A stretch of 43,328 bases of DNA from an uncultured Spirochaetales bacterium. Lineage in GTDB: Bacteria; Spirochaetota; Spirochaetia; Sphaerochaetales; Sphaerochaetaceae. The first letter of the stretch is position 1. Every line of letters begins with the position of its first letter. Below, piece after piece: positions 1 to 8,065 of the stretch. The translations under genes were made by a program, and so were the position numbers. The notes under the pieces are model-generated. The model worked only from the letters and a program-made list of their open reading frames with translations. It searched no databases and had not been told where the DNA came from. The stretch covers positions 1 through 43,328 of the forward strand of contig CASEKE010000038.1 in NCBI GenBank assembly GCA_949288415.1. The letters run 5' to 3'.

Positions 1-820
1 CCTCTCTTGTCGTCTTTCTGTTCATCAGGGAAAGGATACGGGTGCTTCCGGACTGCATCGGAAGGTGTATGTGTGAGCATATGCGTTCGTTTTCGGCGAT
101 GACAGATATGAGGTGATCGGAAAAATCCTTCGGATGAGGAGATTCGAAGCGGACGAACCTGATCGAGGAAAGATGTGGAACGATGAGCTCCAGCAATGTC
201 GGGAAATCGACAGCTTTTCCCTCGTACTCGCTTCTGTAGCTGTTCACGTTCTGCCCCAGCAGACAGATTTCCTTTACGCCTTTTCTCTCTAGCTCGTCGA
301 TCTCATGAAGAATCGATTCGACCGGGCGACTTACCTCGCGGCCCCTCACGTAGGGCACGATGCAGTAAGAGCAGAAGTTGTTGCAGCCGTTCATGATGGG
401 AACGTAGCTGGAATAAGAGCCTTCCCGGTAATACGAAGACAAGAAGGAGTAGCCTTCCATCTTCTCCAGAGGAGAGCCTAGAATCATGTCGGGAATCTCG
501 TTCTTCTCATTCGTACCGACGACGGCGTCCACATAAGGAGCCTCCTTCGCCAGCTCGTCTTTTATTCTCTCGGCCATGCAGCCCGTGACGATCAGGCGAA
601 GATTGCCGTGCCTTTTTTTCTTCACGGACGAAAAGTAGCCGAGCCTGCCCCACACTCTGTTCTCAGCCGTCTTGCGGACGGAACAGGTGTTTATGATCAC
701 CACATCCGCTTCTTCCGCGTTCTCAGTCCTTTCAAGTCCGCGACCAGAGAGTATGACGTCGATTGCATCGCTCTCGGCCATATTGAGCTGGCAACCGTAT
801 GTCTCGATCAGATATTTCAT
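1..820 (-). CDS. miaB: tRNA-2-methylthio-N6-dimethylallyladenosine synthase MiaB, N-terminal part (cut by the left edge)
   Basis: Radical-SAM enzyme that adds the 2-methylthio group to i6A37 of tRNAs reading UNN codons. About 273 residues are visible, in frame to base 1; the family is about 440 aa, so the end of the radical-SAM domain and the TRAM domain lie outside. The N-terminal domain begins MKYLIETYGCQLN and has the auxiliary-cluster cysteines C10, C46 and C81. The radical-SAM motif CNNFCSYC gives C146, C150 and C153. The ATG at 820 overlaps the folD stop as ATGA, and the last codons of folD carry an AGGAGG ribosome site about 8 nt upstream, so translation is coupled to folD. The related MtaB-type enzymes are an alternative, but the N-terminus fits MiaB best. 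Confidence 0.93.
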   Translation of the reverse strand, partial: MKYLIETYGCQLNMAESDAIDVILSGRGLERTENAEEADVVIINTCSVRKTAENRVWGRLGYFSSVKKKRHGNLRLIVTGCMAERIKDELAKEAPYVDAVVGTNEKNEIPDMILGSPLEKMEGYSFLSSYYREGSYSSYVPIMNGCNNFCSYCIVPYVRGREVSRPVESILHEIDELERKGVKEICLLGQNVNSYRSEYEGKAVDFPTLLELIVPHLSSIRFVRFESPHPKDFSDHLISVIAENERICSHIHLPMQSGSTRILSLMNRKTTRE

Positions 821-1692
821 CGCCCCATCCTCCTCTCGTAGGCCTTGAACGTATTGACCATGAGCATCATCACTGTCATCAGTCCGACGCCGCCGGGAAC
901 CGGAGTAATCGAGACGTCCCTGTCCTTGAACGACGGGTAATCGCAGTCTCCGACTAAGCGGAAACCCTTTTCCTTCGTGCTGTCCTCGATGCGGTTCATT
1001 CCGACGTCTATGATTGTTGTCCCGTCCTTGACCATCGACGCATCAAGCGTTCCCGGACGTCCTGTGGCGACAATGACGATGTCGCTTTCCATCGTGATCG
1101 GCCTGAGGTCCTTCGTATGCGTGTTGCAGACGGTGACCGTCGCGTCCACGCCTTTGCTCATCAATAGCATCGCCATTGGCTTTCCGACGATGTTGCTGCG
1201 CCCCACGACGGCCACGCGTTTTCCGTCGGTCTCGATACCGTAGAAAGACAATATTTCCATTATCCCGTACGGAGTGCACGGAATGAAGCAGTCCTGTCCC
1301 TGGGACAGCCGTCCGACGTTCGCGGGCGAGAATCCGTCTACATCCTTGTCGGGGTTGATCCTGTTGATGACCATGTTCTCGTCGAAACCTTTCGGGAGAG
1401 GAAGTTGGACGAGTATACCGTCCACCCTATCGTCCTCGTTGAGCCGATCGATGAGATCGAGCAGCTCGTCCTGGCTCGCATCTTCATCAAAACGATAATC
1501 AAAATGCACAAATCCGAGAGAAAGACACATTTCCCGCTTGTTTCTCACGTAGGTCTCGCTCGCAGGATCGGAACCGACGAGTATCACTGCCAAGCCTGGA
1601 ACTCTATCTCCTTTCAATGCAAGTTCTTGCATCTTTTTCTTTATTCTTTCGAGGACATGGTCCCTGACGATTTTTCCGCTCAATCTTCTCAT
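817..1692 (-). CDS. folD: Bifunctional methylenetetrahydrofolate dehydrogenase / cyclohydrolase FolD
   Basis: Cytosolic one-carbon enzyme: NADP-dependent oxidation of 5,10-methylene-THF, then hydrolysis of methenyl-THF to 10-formyl-THF. The 291 aa match the usual family length. Visible motifs are SETYVRNK with the catalytic-type Lys52, DGILVQLPLP, NPDKDVDGF, PCTPYGI, the Rossmann segment GRSNIVGKP and the C-terminal PVPGGVGLMT, where most members have PVPGGVGPMT. The ATG at 1692 has only a weak AAGG upstream. No clear minus-strand promoter was found in the 89-nt gap shared with the divergent OMP gene. The 3' end overlaps miaB by 4 nt. All folate and NADP signature segments are present, so function is assigned with confidence. 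Confidence 0.96.
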   Translation of the reverse strand: MRRLSGKIVRDHVLERIKKKMQELALKGDRVPGLAVILVGSDPASETYVRNKREMCLSLGFVHFDYRFDEDASQDELLDLIDRLNEDDRVDGILVQLPLPKGFDENMVINRINPDKDVDGFSPANVGRLSQGQDCFIPCTPYGIMEILSFYGIETDGKRVAVVGRSNIVGKPMAMLLMSKGVDATVTVCNTHTKDLRPITMESDIVIVATGRPGTLDASMVKDGTTIIDVGMNRIEDSTKEKGFRLVGDCDYPSFKDRDVSITPVPGGVGLMTVMMLMVNTFKAYERRMGR

Positions 1693-1734
1693 AATGCCTT
1701 TTTTACTACATATTCCCGGTTAACTCAACTCGGT

Positions 1735-1763
1735 TTGAAAAATTGTATGATAAAGTGTATCAT
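1735..1763 (+). promoter_or_regulatory. Sigma70-type promoter of the OMP gene
   Basis: TTGAAA (1735-1740), a 17-bp spacer and TATCAT (1758-1763). Predicted transcription starts near 1770, giving a leader of about 12 nt. An AGGAG ribosome site (1772-1776) precedes the ATG at 1782. Confidence 0.7.
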
Positions 1764-1781
1764 TGTTAGCCAGGAGACAAG

Positions 1782-2372
1782 ATGAAAAGATTTTCGATTA
1801 TCATGCTTGCAGGTCTGATTGCGATCGCTGGAGCATTTGCAACTCCGTACTACGATACCGGTTCGCAGATATTCACGATCACGGCCGGTCCGACAGTACC
1901 CCTCACATTGACACACTTCGCGAGCGACACGACAGAAGTCGGTCCCGGAGAGAACGGTACCCATACATCCGTCGGAGGATATGGCTCGATAGCCTACCAG
2001 GTGTTCACCAATCCATATCTTGCCATCGGCGGCGAACTCGGATACCAGTTCAACTATGCCATGGACAGCAACATATTCACCAGCGTACCTATCCTGGTCA
2101 AAATGACGGCTTTTCCTCTTCAGGGAAAGTTCGAAATCCCTATCGGACTCGGGCTTGGAATGAACTACATATCCTACAAAGGGATGAGCCAGCTGACTCT
2201 CGGAGCGACATTCGACGTCGGATTCCGTTTCTACTTCAATGAGGAATGGGGACTAGGAATACATACAGGAATCTCCGTCATCCCGGAAATCTACCTGACT
2301 GACGACATGAAGGATCACAGCGGACTAGCGACTTTCGTACCTGCGGTGATTTCGGTCGCATACAGACACTAA
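1782..2372 (+). CDS. Outer-membrane beta-barrel protein, small (about 8 strands)
   Basis: A 196-aa exported protein. Residues 1-20 form a signal peptide (charged MKR, hydrophobic core, cleavage expected after AFA). The mature part is a run of alternating aromatic/polar strands separated by Gly/Asn/Asp turns, with short periplasmic-type turns such as FNEEWG. It ends in AYRH instead of the usual aromatic terminal residue. The pattern resembles the small OmpW-like barrels of treponemes, but I cannot prove the family from motifs. It has its own promoter and an AGGAG ribosome site. The next gene, a lipoprotein, starts 10 nt after the stop, so the two are probably co-expressed. Function (pore, adhesin or structural) is unknown. 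Confidence 0.7.
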   Translation: MKRFSIIMLAGLIAIAGAFATPYYDTGSQIFTITAGPTVPLTLTHFASDTTEVGPGENGTHTSVGGYGSIAYQVFTNPYLAIGGELGYQFNYAMDSNIFTSVPILVKMTAFPLQGKFEIPIGLGLGMNYISYKGMSQLTLGATFDVGFRFYFNEEWGLGIHTGISVIPEIYLTDDMKDHSGLATFVPAVISVAYRH

Positions 2373-2382
2373 GGAGATTTTT

Positions 2383-3432
2383 ATGAAAAAGATCAAATAT
2401 GCGTTGCTTCTCGTCGCCGCAGCTCTTGCGCTCTCCGGATGCAATACGGATGCAAACGAAGGCATCTTCGAGAGCATGATGAACAGCACGCCCAATGCCA
2501 GCTACACGATAAGAGGACTTTACGGAATCGTCGACGACAAGTTCCTCATCGAGACTTACGAGAAAGATTCCGCATCAGGAATCGAGCTTCTCGACAAGAG
2601 TGGAAACAGGACATGCATCTACGATGCCCCCGCCGAGGTCGTCTTGGTCGATGAAAGCGACATTCTCATAGCCGCCAGGAAAAGCGGCGAGACCGATGCT
2701 TCATACCTGCTTCTTTCAAAGAACGGAGGCGATACCTACTCCGCAAAGGAGATAGATGGAGTGAAGTACAACGAAATCAGCCTTTCATTCGAGGCCACCT
2801 ACTTCGAAAGTACAAAAAACAGCTATACGTTGCTTTTTTCAGCCGCTGGAGAGTCCCAGACAAAGTATGTGGTCAAAGGAGAAAACGTAGAATACGATAG
2901 CATCTCCGGAACATATGCAGTAAGCGATGCAAAGAAGTTCGAACTTCCTTCCGCAGGAGGTGACGACAGGCTTTGCATCGTCGGAGACGGCTTCTTCTAT
3001 ATAAAGAACTCCGATGGCTACAAGCTCTATGAGCTCATATCCGGCAACCAGGTGTATCCGACGGACGGGACAGCAGAGAGCGAACCGGTGGCCGTAGTCG
3101 GAAAGTACCTCTTCCTTGCAGACGGATCGATTCTGGTCAAAGGCAATGAAGGCTATGCAAAGGTCGAGAACGTCAGCCACAGCCTGACCAATCCCGTAAG
3201 CTCGCAGCACGCACCCGTTGCGACCAATTCGGATTACAGCAAAGTCGTGGGCTTCTCAAACGCGAAGCCGTTCCTTTTCGATGGAACGACTTTGACGCAG
3301 TATGCCCAGATCGGCTCCGATGTGCGCATTGTCGCGGTATATCTGGACGGAGAAACCGTATACGCTTTCACTGCCTCGTCCGGAGTCATGAAAACTTCCA
3401 TCGGCTCGCTGGGAAACTTCGACGAGCTCTGA
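2383..3432 (+). CDS. Putative lipoprotein, repeat-rich, function unknown
   Basis: A 349-aa protein with a lipoprotein signal: MKK, a hydrophobic stretch, and lipobox LSGC with the lipidated Cys20. The rest is beta-rich, with repeated segments of the form hydrophobic strand, D/G turn, strand (for example around residues 46-60, 200-215 and 230-250). This would suit a beta-propeller-like fold, but no family motif was recognised. The AAGGAG ribosome site overlaps the stop codon of the preceding OMP gene, and a strong terminator follows 20 nt after the stop, so OMP and lipoprotein form a two-gene unit. Whether it faces the periplasm or the outside cannot be told from sequence. Confidence 0.72.
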   Translation: MKKIKYALLLVAAALALSGCNTDANEGIFESMMNSTPNASYTIRGLYGIVDDKFLIETYEKDSASGIELLDKSGNRTCIYDAPAEVVLVDESDILIAARKSGETDASYLLLSKNGGDTYSAKEIDGVKYNEISLSFEATYFESTKNSYTLLFSAAGESQTKYVVKGENVEYDSISGTYAVSDAKKFELPSAGGDDRLCIVGDGFFYIKNSDGYKLYELISGNQVYPTDGTAESEPVAVVGKYLFLADGSILVKGNEGYAKVENVSHSLTNPVSSQHAPVATNSDYSKVVGFSNAKPFLFDGTTLTQYAQIGSDVRIVAVYLDGETVYAFTASSGVMKTSIGSLGNFDEL

Positions 3433-3452
3433 TAGATGCTTTTTCCCTTACC

Positions 3453-3479
3453 GGCTCCTCTTTTCGAGGAGCCTTTTTT
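3453..3479 (+). terminator. Intrinsic terminator of the OMP-lipoprotein unit
   Basis: Perfect 8-bp stem GGCTCCTC/GAGGAGCC with a TTTTC loop, followed by six T residues (3474-3479). Confidence 0.93.
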
Positions 3480-3494
3480 CTGCTGTGAGCCTGC

Positions 3495-3519
3495 GACGGC
3501 GACCTTTTTTGTTGCCGTC
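3495..3519 (+). other. Second hairpin between terminator and the GtrA-like gene
   Basis: GACGGCGAC and GTTGCCGTC pair over 9 bp (one G-U) around a T-rich loop. It lies between the terminator and the extended -10 box of the next gene. It could be a back-up terminator or an operator; nothing decides between them. Confidence 0.35.
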
Positions 3520-3524
3520 TTTGA

Positions 3525-3533
3525 TGCTATACT
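3525..3533 (+). promoter_or_regulatory. Extended -10 promoter of the GtrA-like gene
   Basis: TGCTATACT: a TG extension plus TATACT at 3528-3533, with no good -35 box (T-tract at 3505-3510). Only 6 nt separate the -10 box from the ATG at 3540, so transcription should start at or next to the initiation codon. Confidence 0.6.
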
Positions 3534-3539
3534 GCTTCC

Positions 3540-3977
3540 ATGGATGGGAAAAGAGGATTTTTCGGAAGACTTCTGCACTCCGACTTCGTCATCTACACTG
3601 TTTTCGGGGCGATGGCAACGCTCATCAACATGGGCTCATATTATCTTTTCTACGAGAAATTCGGATGGGCGAACCTTGTCTCGACGTTTGTCGCATGGCT
3701 TCTGGCCGTGACGTTCGCTTTCTTCACAAACAAGTTCTTCGTTTTCCTCTCCTACGATCTTGTACCGCATAAAGTGTTTTCGGAGCTCGTCGGATTCTTC
3801 TCGTGCAGGATTTCGACCGGCGTACTCGACATGGTAATAATGTTCGTTGCAGTCGATCTGCTTTCGCTTCATCCGAACCTATGGAAATTCATCTCAAACC
3901 TGATTGTCGGCATAGTCAACTACCTAGTCGGCAAATTCATGATCTTCAGAAAGAAGAAGGGAGCAAGAAAGGAATGA
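3540..3977 (+). CDS. GtrA-family four-helix membrane protein
   Basis: A 145-aa protein with four predicted membrane helices (about residues 16-36, 43-68, 80-104 and 112-135) and short charged ends. Spacing and motifs fit the GtrA/DPMS family: FGAMATLINMG near the N-terminus, FFTNKFFVF in the middle and NYLVGKFMIF at the end. Members help move lipid-linked sugars across the inner membrane or assist cell-wall glycosylation. No Shine-Dalgarno sequence lies upstream of the ATG, and the -10 box ends 6 nt before it, suggesting a leaderless mRNA. The stop overlaps the next ATG as ATGA. No glycosyltransferase lies nearby, so the substrate is unknown. Confidence 0.85.
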   Translation: MDGKRGFFGRLLHSDFVIYTVFGAMATLINMGSYYLFYEKFGWANLVSTFVAWLLAVTFAFFTNKFFVFLSYDLVPHKVFSELVGFFSCRISTGVLDMVIMFVAVDLLSLHPNLWKFISNLIVGIVNYLVGKFMIFRKKKGARKE

Positions 3978-5161
3978 AAGGAGTTGCTTCAGAACTCGAA
4001 AGCGAGGATCTCATCGCTTACAGGCTCCGTGTTCTCGGACTTTCGGAAGTAAAAGAAGAAGGATTTTCCAATGCGATTCCTCCGCTTGGCCTTGTCGACT
4101 CTCCTCCCGGAGCTTCCAAGGCAGCCATTTTCTGGCGTCGAGGAGATTCTGCCGCAAATGCTCTTGAACATTCGCTCGAAAAGAACGGAACGGTCGTCGA
4201 GGCATGGAGCTACAGAGGCTGCCCGGTATGCTTCGAGAGAACAGACAACGCCGTTTTTCTTTCGTCCCTTGCAGCTTTGCCTGACGAAGAATGGATTTAC
4301 ACACCGGCCCTTCTTCCCACGCTGAAGAATCTCGGGATATCGTTTTCGGAAATTCTTTCGATCGTTCTCGAGGCTGTAAAAGTGCTTGATGGAACGATAG
4401 TTGAAAAAAAGAGCGAGCTTGACCGGATTCTTGCGGTAGAAGCGGAGAGGTTTCTTCCGGGAAAATTGCGTCAGTCATGGCACGGAAGATCGGTATATGA
4501 CATGGCAGGCATGCAGACGACAGGAGAGGCTGTGGTCTCGTTCCTGCTCAGGCCGGCATCTCTTCTCGGCAAGGTCGTTTTCGCCGGACGAAGAGGCAGG
4601 AATCCGCTATTCACATCCTACGTGGGAATGTACGGCCAGGAAGCTGACAGGGCAAACGGCGACGAGTTCGCAAGAAGATATTTCTCGGTCTGCGGAGCAT
4701 CGGACATCGATGAATTCACAAGATTCTCGGGGCTATCGAGGAAATCGGCGCAGAGGATGATTGATATGCTTTCGGACGAACTGGTCCCGGTCATGCTGAT
4801 GGGTCGTAGAAAGCTTGCCATCGCCTCTCTTCTACCCGAGATCGTCCAGAGCGGAAGCATCGGACATATTCTCGTTCTGAGCGGGCACGACCCCTACCTG
4901 GATCTCGGTGAAAGATTCCTCACGGCGCCTGAAAAGAGCACGTGGGGGAAGATATGGAGGACCGTCTCGAATCCCGGCGTAGTTCTTCGGGATGGAAAAA
5001 TATGCGCCCTCTGGCGGGCTAGGAAGTCCGGACGTCGGCTGTCTGTATCCATTTCTCCTTTATGCTCGGACCTCGGGAGAGAAAAAAGCGCAATACTAGA
5101 AAAGCTCGAAAGCTATTCTACCTTCCTCGGCTGCTCGTCGCTCGCCATCGAGACGGAATGA
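3974..5161 (+). CDS. Winged-helix DNA-binding protein (HTH_42 / YcaQ-AlkZ superfamily)
   Basis: A 395-aa protein resembling the winged-helix family that contains the interstrand-crosslink glycosylase YcaQ/AlkZ. Supporting segments are GLVDSPPGASKAA (39-51), VEAWSYRGCPVCF, EEWIYTPALLP, GEAVVSFLLRPASLLGKVVF and a C-terminal beta-rich wing region. In AlkZ the catalytic QxQ or QxD motif sits at the position of Val41-Asp42-Ser43 here, so the Gln is lost and glycosylase activity is doubtful. I chose the ATG at 3974 because it overlaps the GtrA stop and has AGGGAG about 10 nt upstream. The frame is open further upstream, but that part lies inside the GtrA gene. It is likely a DNA-binding or repair-related protein; the partner and ligand are unknown. 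Confidence 0.72.
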   Translation: MKGVASELESEDLIAYRLRVLGLSEVKEEGFSNAIPPLGLVDSPPGASKAAIFWRRGDSAANALEHSLEKNGTVVEAWSYRGCPVCFERTDNAVFLSSLAALPDEEWIYTPALLPTLKNLGISFSEILSIVLEAVKVLDGTIVEKKSELDRILAVEAERFLPGKLRQSWHGRSVYDMAGMQTTGEAVVSFLLRPASLLGKVVFAGRRGRNPLFTSYVGMYGQEADRANGDEFARRYFSVCGASDIDEFTRFSGLSRKSAQRMIDMLSDELVPVMLMGRRKLAIASLLPEIVQSGSIGHILVLSGHDPYLDLGERFLTAPEKSTWGKIWRTVSNPGVVLRDGKICALWRARKSGRRLSVSISPLCSDLGREKSAILEKLESYSTFLGCSSLAIETE

Positions 5162-5183
5162 AAAGAGCGGCCTTGCGACCGCT
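5161..5183 (-). terminator. Terminator of the flavodoxin-PPIase-nusB-map-phosphoribosyltransferase operon
   Basis: On the minus strand, AGCGGTC and GGCCGCT pair over 7 bp (one G-U) around a GCAA tetraloop, followed by CTTTT. It lies between two convergent genes; the plus-strand side has no T-run. Confidence 0.7.
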
Positions 5184-5195
5184 TCATGAACCGGA

Positions 5196-5813
5196 CTAAA
5201 GAATCTCGTGCAGGATGTCCCTGACTTCCGGATCCGTGAATACCTCGTCGACTTCGTCGGGCGTAAGACCGATGAACTCATGACAGGTATAGTGGATCCA
5301 TCTAGAGTCCTCCGGACGCGCAAGAACGTGCTTGCGGCACCAGTAGTCCGGCTGGATCGGAAGATGCTCGCTCTTGTCCTTGTAGAGAGGCACCTTGTAA
5401 TCGTAGACGGCAACCTTGATGTTCTCACGGGGAATGCCGGCGTTCATCACGGTCTCGACAAGAGCGTTCACCGTCATTCCGGTGTCGAAGATATCGTCGA
5501 CTATGAGCACCTTCTTGTCAGGAGTAAGGGCTTTCGGAGAGACGGTCCAGCCGTCAATGTCGACATGGTTCGAATGCTCTCTCACGTCACCGTAGCTTCT
5601 TGCGACGACCGCCGCATAGAAGACTGGCGTCTTACCTTCCTTCATCGCGATCAGCTTGTAGTACTCGCTCATCACGTTGGCCATGTACGCACCACCCCTG
5701 AGGGAGTCGTAGATGATGTCAGGCACGAAACCGTCTACCTTGTGCATCCTGTATACGAGCTTGAGTGCGGCATCCCTTATCATGTCGCAGGTGATGAATT
5801 CCTTGTTGCTCAT
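5196..5813 (-). CDS. Purine-type phosphoribosyltransferase
   Basis: A 205-aa type I phosphoribosyltransferase, probably purine salvage (hypoxanthine, guanine or xanthine plus PRPP giving the nucleotide). The PRPP-binding signature VLIVDDIFDTGMT is at residues 102-114, preceded by the IYDSLRGGAYMA loop (34-45) and the SYGDVREHSN flexible-loop region (73-82). Typical HPRT/Gpt proteins are 150-200 aa. The C-terminal extension carrying WCRKHVLARPEDSRWIHY suits a Gpt/xanthine-type base-binding hood, but base specificity cannot be read reliably. The gene starts 10 nt after map, with a GGAG site in the gap, and is last in the operon before a terminator. Confidence 0.83.
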   Translation of the reverse strand: MSNKEFITCDMIRDAALKLVYRMHKVDGFVPDIIYDSLRGGAYMANVMSEYYKLIAMKEGKTPVFYAAVVARSYGDVREHSNHVDIDGWTVSPKALTPDKKVLIVDDIFDTGMTVNALVETVMNAGIPRENIKVAVYDYKVPLYKDKSEHLPIQPDYWCRKHVLARPEDSRWIHYTCHEFIGLTPDEVDEVFTDPEVRDILHEIL

Positions 5814-5823
5814 GTCCTTCTCC

Positions 5824-6576
5824 TTAACGAGTGAGTATTTCGACGCCGTTGTCCGTTATGGCGACGGTATGTTCCCAATGGCACGCCACAGATCCGTCGA
5901 CCGTCTTGACGGTCCAGCCGTCCTTAAGATCCTTGATTCTGTGGCTACCCATGCAGATCATGGGCTCGATCGCAAACACCATTCCCTTGCGGAGCTTGGG
6001 GTTCGGATTGGAGATCGAGACGTAGTTGAAGATCAGCGGATCCTCGTGCATCTCGAAACCGACACCATGTCCGCAGTACTCTCTGACTATACCATATCCG
6101 AACTGCTTTATGTAGCTTTCGATCGCATGGGCGATGTCCTGGACCCTGGCATTGGCAGTTCCTGCAGCCTCTATACCCCTGTAAAGGGCTTCCCGGGTGC
6201 GGACATTGAGATCGTGCACAGCAGAAGAGACAGTTCCGATCTCGTATGTATGCGTACTATCGGAAATGAAACCATCCTTTTCAAGGCAGATGTCCACGCT
6301 CACAAGGTCTCCATCCTTGAGAATTATCTTCTTCGAGGGAATACCGTGTATGACGGTATCGTTGACGCTGACGCAGGATACGGCTGGATAGCCGTAATAG
6401 CCGAGGCAGGGCCCTGTCACGTGATGTCTCTTCATGAACTCGTGGGCCTCGCGATCGACGTCGTAGGTACTCATGCCCTCCTTTATCGTCTCGTCGAGCA
6501 TGTCGAAGAGCTCCTTAAGGAGCGCTCCGCTTTCCCTTATCTTCCTTATCTCCTCGGCACTCTTCAGTTCGATCAT
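5824..6576 (-). CDS. map: Methionine aminopeptidase, type I
   Basis: Removes the initiator Met from nascent proteins. The 250 aa match type Ia enzymes with no N-terminal extension. All five metal ligands are visible: D95 (VSVDIC), D106 (FISDST), H170 (CGHGVG), E204 (IEPM) and E235 (WEHTVA). His77 (VIHGIP) and His177 (EMHEDP) are the substrate-binding histidines. The ATG overlaps the nusB stop as ATGA, so translation is coupled. The enzyme sits among translation and folding functions (nusB, PPIase). Confidence 0.97.
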   Translation of the reverse strand: MIELKSAEEIRKIRESGALLKELFDMLDETIKEGMSTYDVDREAHEFMKRHHVTGPCLGYYGYPAVSCVSVNDTVIHGIPSKKIILKDGDLVSVDICLEKDGFISDSTHTYEIGTVSSAVHDLNVRTREALYRGIEAAGTANARVQDIAHAIESYIKQFGYGIVREYCGHGVGFEMHEDPLIFNYVSISNPNPKLRKGMVFAIEPMICMGSHRIKDLKDGWTVKTVDGSVACHWEHTVAITDNGVEILTR

Positions 6577-7007
6577 TTCCTGCTGTCCTTAACGTATGCA
6601 TCCAACAGGCCGTTGATGAAGCGGTATGAGACATCGTTGCTGAGACTCTGCGAAAGCTTCACGGCCTGGTCGATTATAATCGTCGGATGAGTGTCCTTGA
6701 GGTTCATGAGCTGGTAGAAGGATATCCTCAGCACGTTCCTGTCGACGATGTTGATCTTCTCGATGGGTCTATTTATCGAATAGCGCGAGATAAGAGCGTC
6801 GATCTCGTCGAGATTGTCCAGCACGCCCATGACGAGAAAACGAGCGAACGTCGCCGCTCCGACATCGACCGCATCGGTCTCCTCCTTTGTCATTCCGGGG
6901 AAAGTCTCAAGATCGGGCTTATCCCTGAGCTGGTCGTTGAAATCCAGCGAATACAGCGTCGAGACGGCTATCTGCCGTCCCAGCGTCCTTTCATTGTTGC
7001 TGCTCAT
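6573..7007 (-). CDS. nusB: Transcription antitermination protein NusB
   Basis: A 144-aa all-helical protein. NusB binds boxA RNA with NusE (S10) and supports rRNA antitermination. It starts MSSNNERTLGRQIAVSTLYSLDFN, the usual R-x-x-A-x-x-x-L-Y motif. Later segments RPIEKINIVDRNVLRISFYQL and IDQAVKLSQSL...FINGLLD are typical of NusB. The frame is open upstream into the PPIase gene, but the ATG at 7007 lies 1 nt after the PPIase stop and gives the standard NusB N-terminus. The 3' end overlaps map by 4 nt. Confidence 0.95.
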   Translation of the reverse strand: MSSNNERTLGRQIAVSTLYSLDFNDQLRDKPDLETFPGMTKEETDAVDVGAATFARFLVMGVLDNLDEIDALISRYSINRPIEKINIVDRNVLRISFYQLMNLKDTHPTIIIDQAVKLSQSLSNDVSYRFINGLLDAYVKDSRK

Positions 7008-7008
7008 T

Positions 7009-8058
7009 TCAGTCCTTGTAGTATATGTTGATTCTTGCCTGGTTCCTGAGCTCTTGAATAAGCTCGTTGAGGGCATTCTGCATTGCGATGTTCTGGTTCT
7101 GAACTAGAAGCATCTGATAGATGTAGTCGTGGACGGTCATCGTATCCTCGGGACTGATCGTCTCGTCAAGCCCCAGAATCTTTCCTTCGCTGTGCAGCGT
7201 GACCTTGACGATGTGATAGCCGACGTTGCTTTCGAGCATGCCTGAAATCTCTCCCGTATCCATGTTGAGGACTGCGTCGCAGAAAGCATCGCCGAATCCC
7301 TGACGTGCGACCGTGTTGTCGATGGTCAACCATCCGATGTCTCCGCCGACCTTCTTGCTTTCCTCGTCGGTCGAATACTGCTGTACAGCCTTCTCGAACG
7401 TCATCTTGCCGTTCTTTATGTCCTCTGCGACATTCATAAGAAGCTTGGCATTCTCGCTGTCCTTGGCCTCGTCTCCTGTCTTCTCGATGAACACATGGCT
7501 GAGCTTGACGTTTTCGGGGCTGTAGAAGGACTGCTTGTTGTTCCTGTAGAAAGAAGAAATCTCGCTCTCGGTCGGGACCTTGATGTTCTGCTGGATCGAT
7601 GTCCCCTTCTTCATCATGAGGTAGTTGTTGACGATAAGCTGCTCCTTGAGCGACTGACGATACTCATCGAGCGTCATTCCTACCTGGGACAGGAGGATGT
7701 CGGAAAACTGCTCGTCGGTCAGGCTCTGTCCGGCCGAAGCTTCCAGCTGCTGTTTCATCTGGGCAACGTACTGATTGACTTCATTGTCGGTGATGTTTAT
7801 ACCGTCGCGTTCGGCACCCTGCAGAAATACCTCGTCGTTGATCATGATATCGAGGACCTGCGACTTCGTTATCCCGGTAACTCCGGAATCGACATACATC
7901 TGATACTCGGCATCGAGATCCGATTGGGATATCGGAGTGTTCCTGATCAGATTGACGGTCGCGACGGGTGCGCCGACAAGCGTCGAAGATGAAAGAGGTG
8001 CCGCATACAGCATTGCTGCGACAAGGACAAGTACCGATAGCAGAGATAATTTCTTCAT
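7009..8058 (-). CDS. Periplasmic parvulin-type peptidyl-prolyl isomerase (SurA/PrsA-like)
   Basis: A 349-aa exported chaperone. A signal peptide covers residues 1-19 (MKKLSLLSVLV..., cleavage after LYA). A SurA_N-like helical region follows, then one parvulin domain at about residues 180-290 with the family segments VKLSHVFIEK, GGDIGWL and ESNVGYHIVKV. A C-terminal helix (about 310-345) would complete the SurA-type chaperone module. No lipobox is present, unlike PrsA, so it should be a soluble periplasmic protein that helps OMP folding. It lies 7 nt downstream of the flavodoxin-like gene and 1 nt before nusB. Confidence 0.88.
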   Translation of the reverse strand: MKKLSLLSVLVLVAAMLYAAPLSSSTLVGAPVATVNLIRNTPISQSDLDAEYQMYVDSGVTGITKSQVLDIMINDEVFLQGAERDGINITDNEVNQYVAQMKQQLEASAGQSLTDEQFSDILLSQVGMTLDEYRQSLKEQLIVNNYLMMKKGTSIQQNIKVPTESEISSFYRNNKQSFYSPENVKLSHVFIEKTGDEAKDSENAKLLMNVAEDIKNGKMTFEKAVQQYSTDEESKKVGGDIGWLTIDNTVARQGFGDAFCDAVLNMDTGEISGMLESNVGYHIVKVTLHSEGKILGLDETISPEDTMTVHDYIYQMLLVQNQNIAMQNALNELIQELRNQARINIYYKD

Positions 8059-8065
8059 ACCCTAA

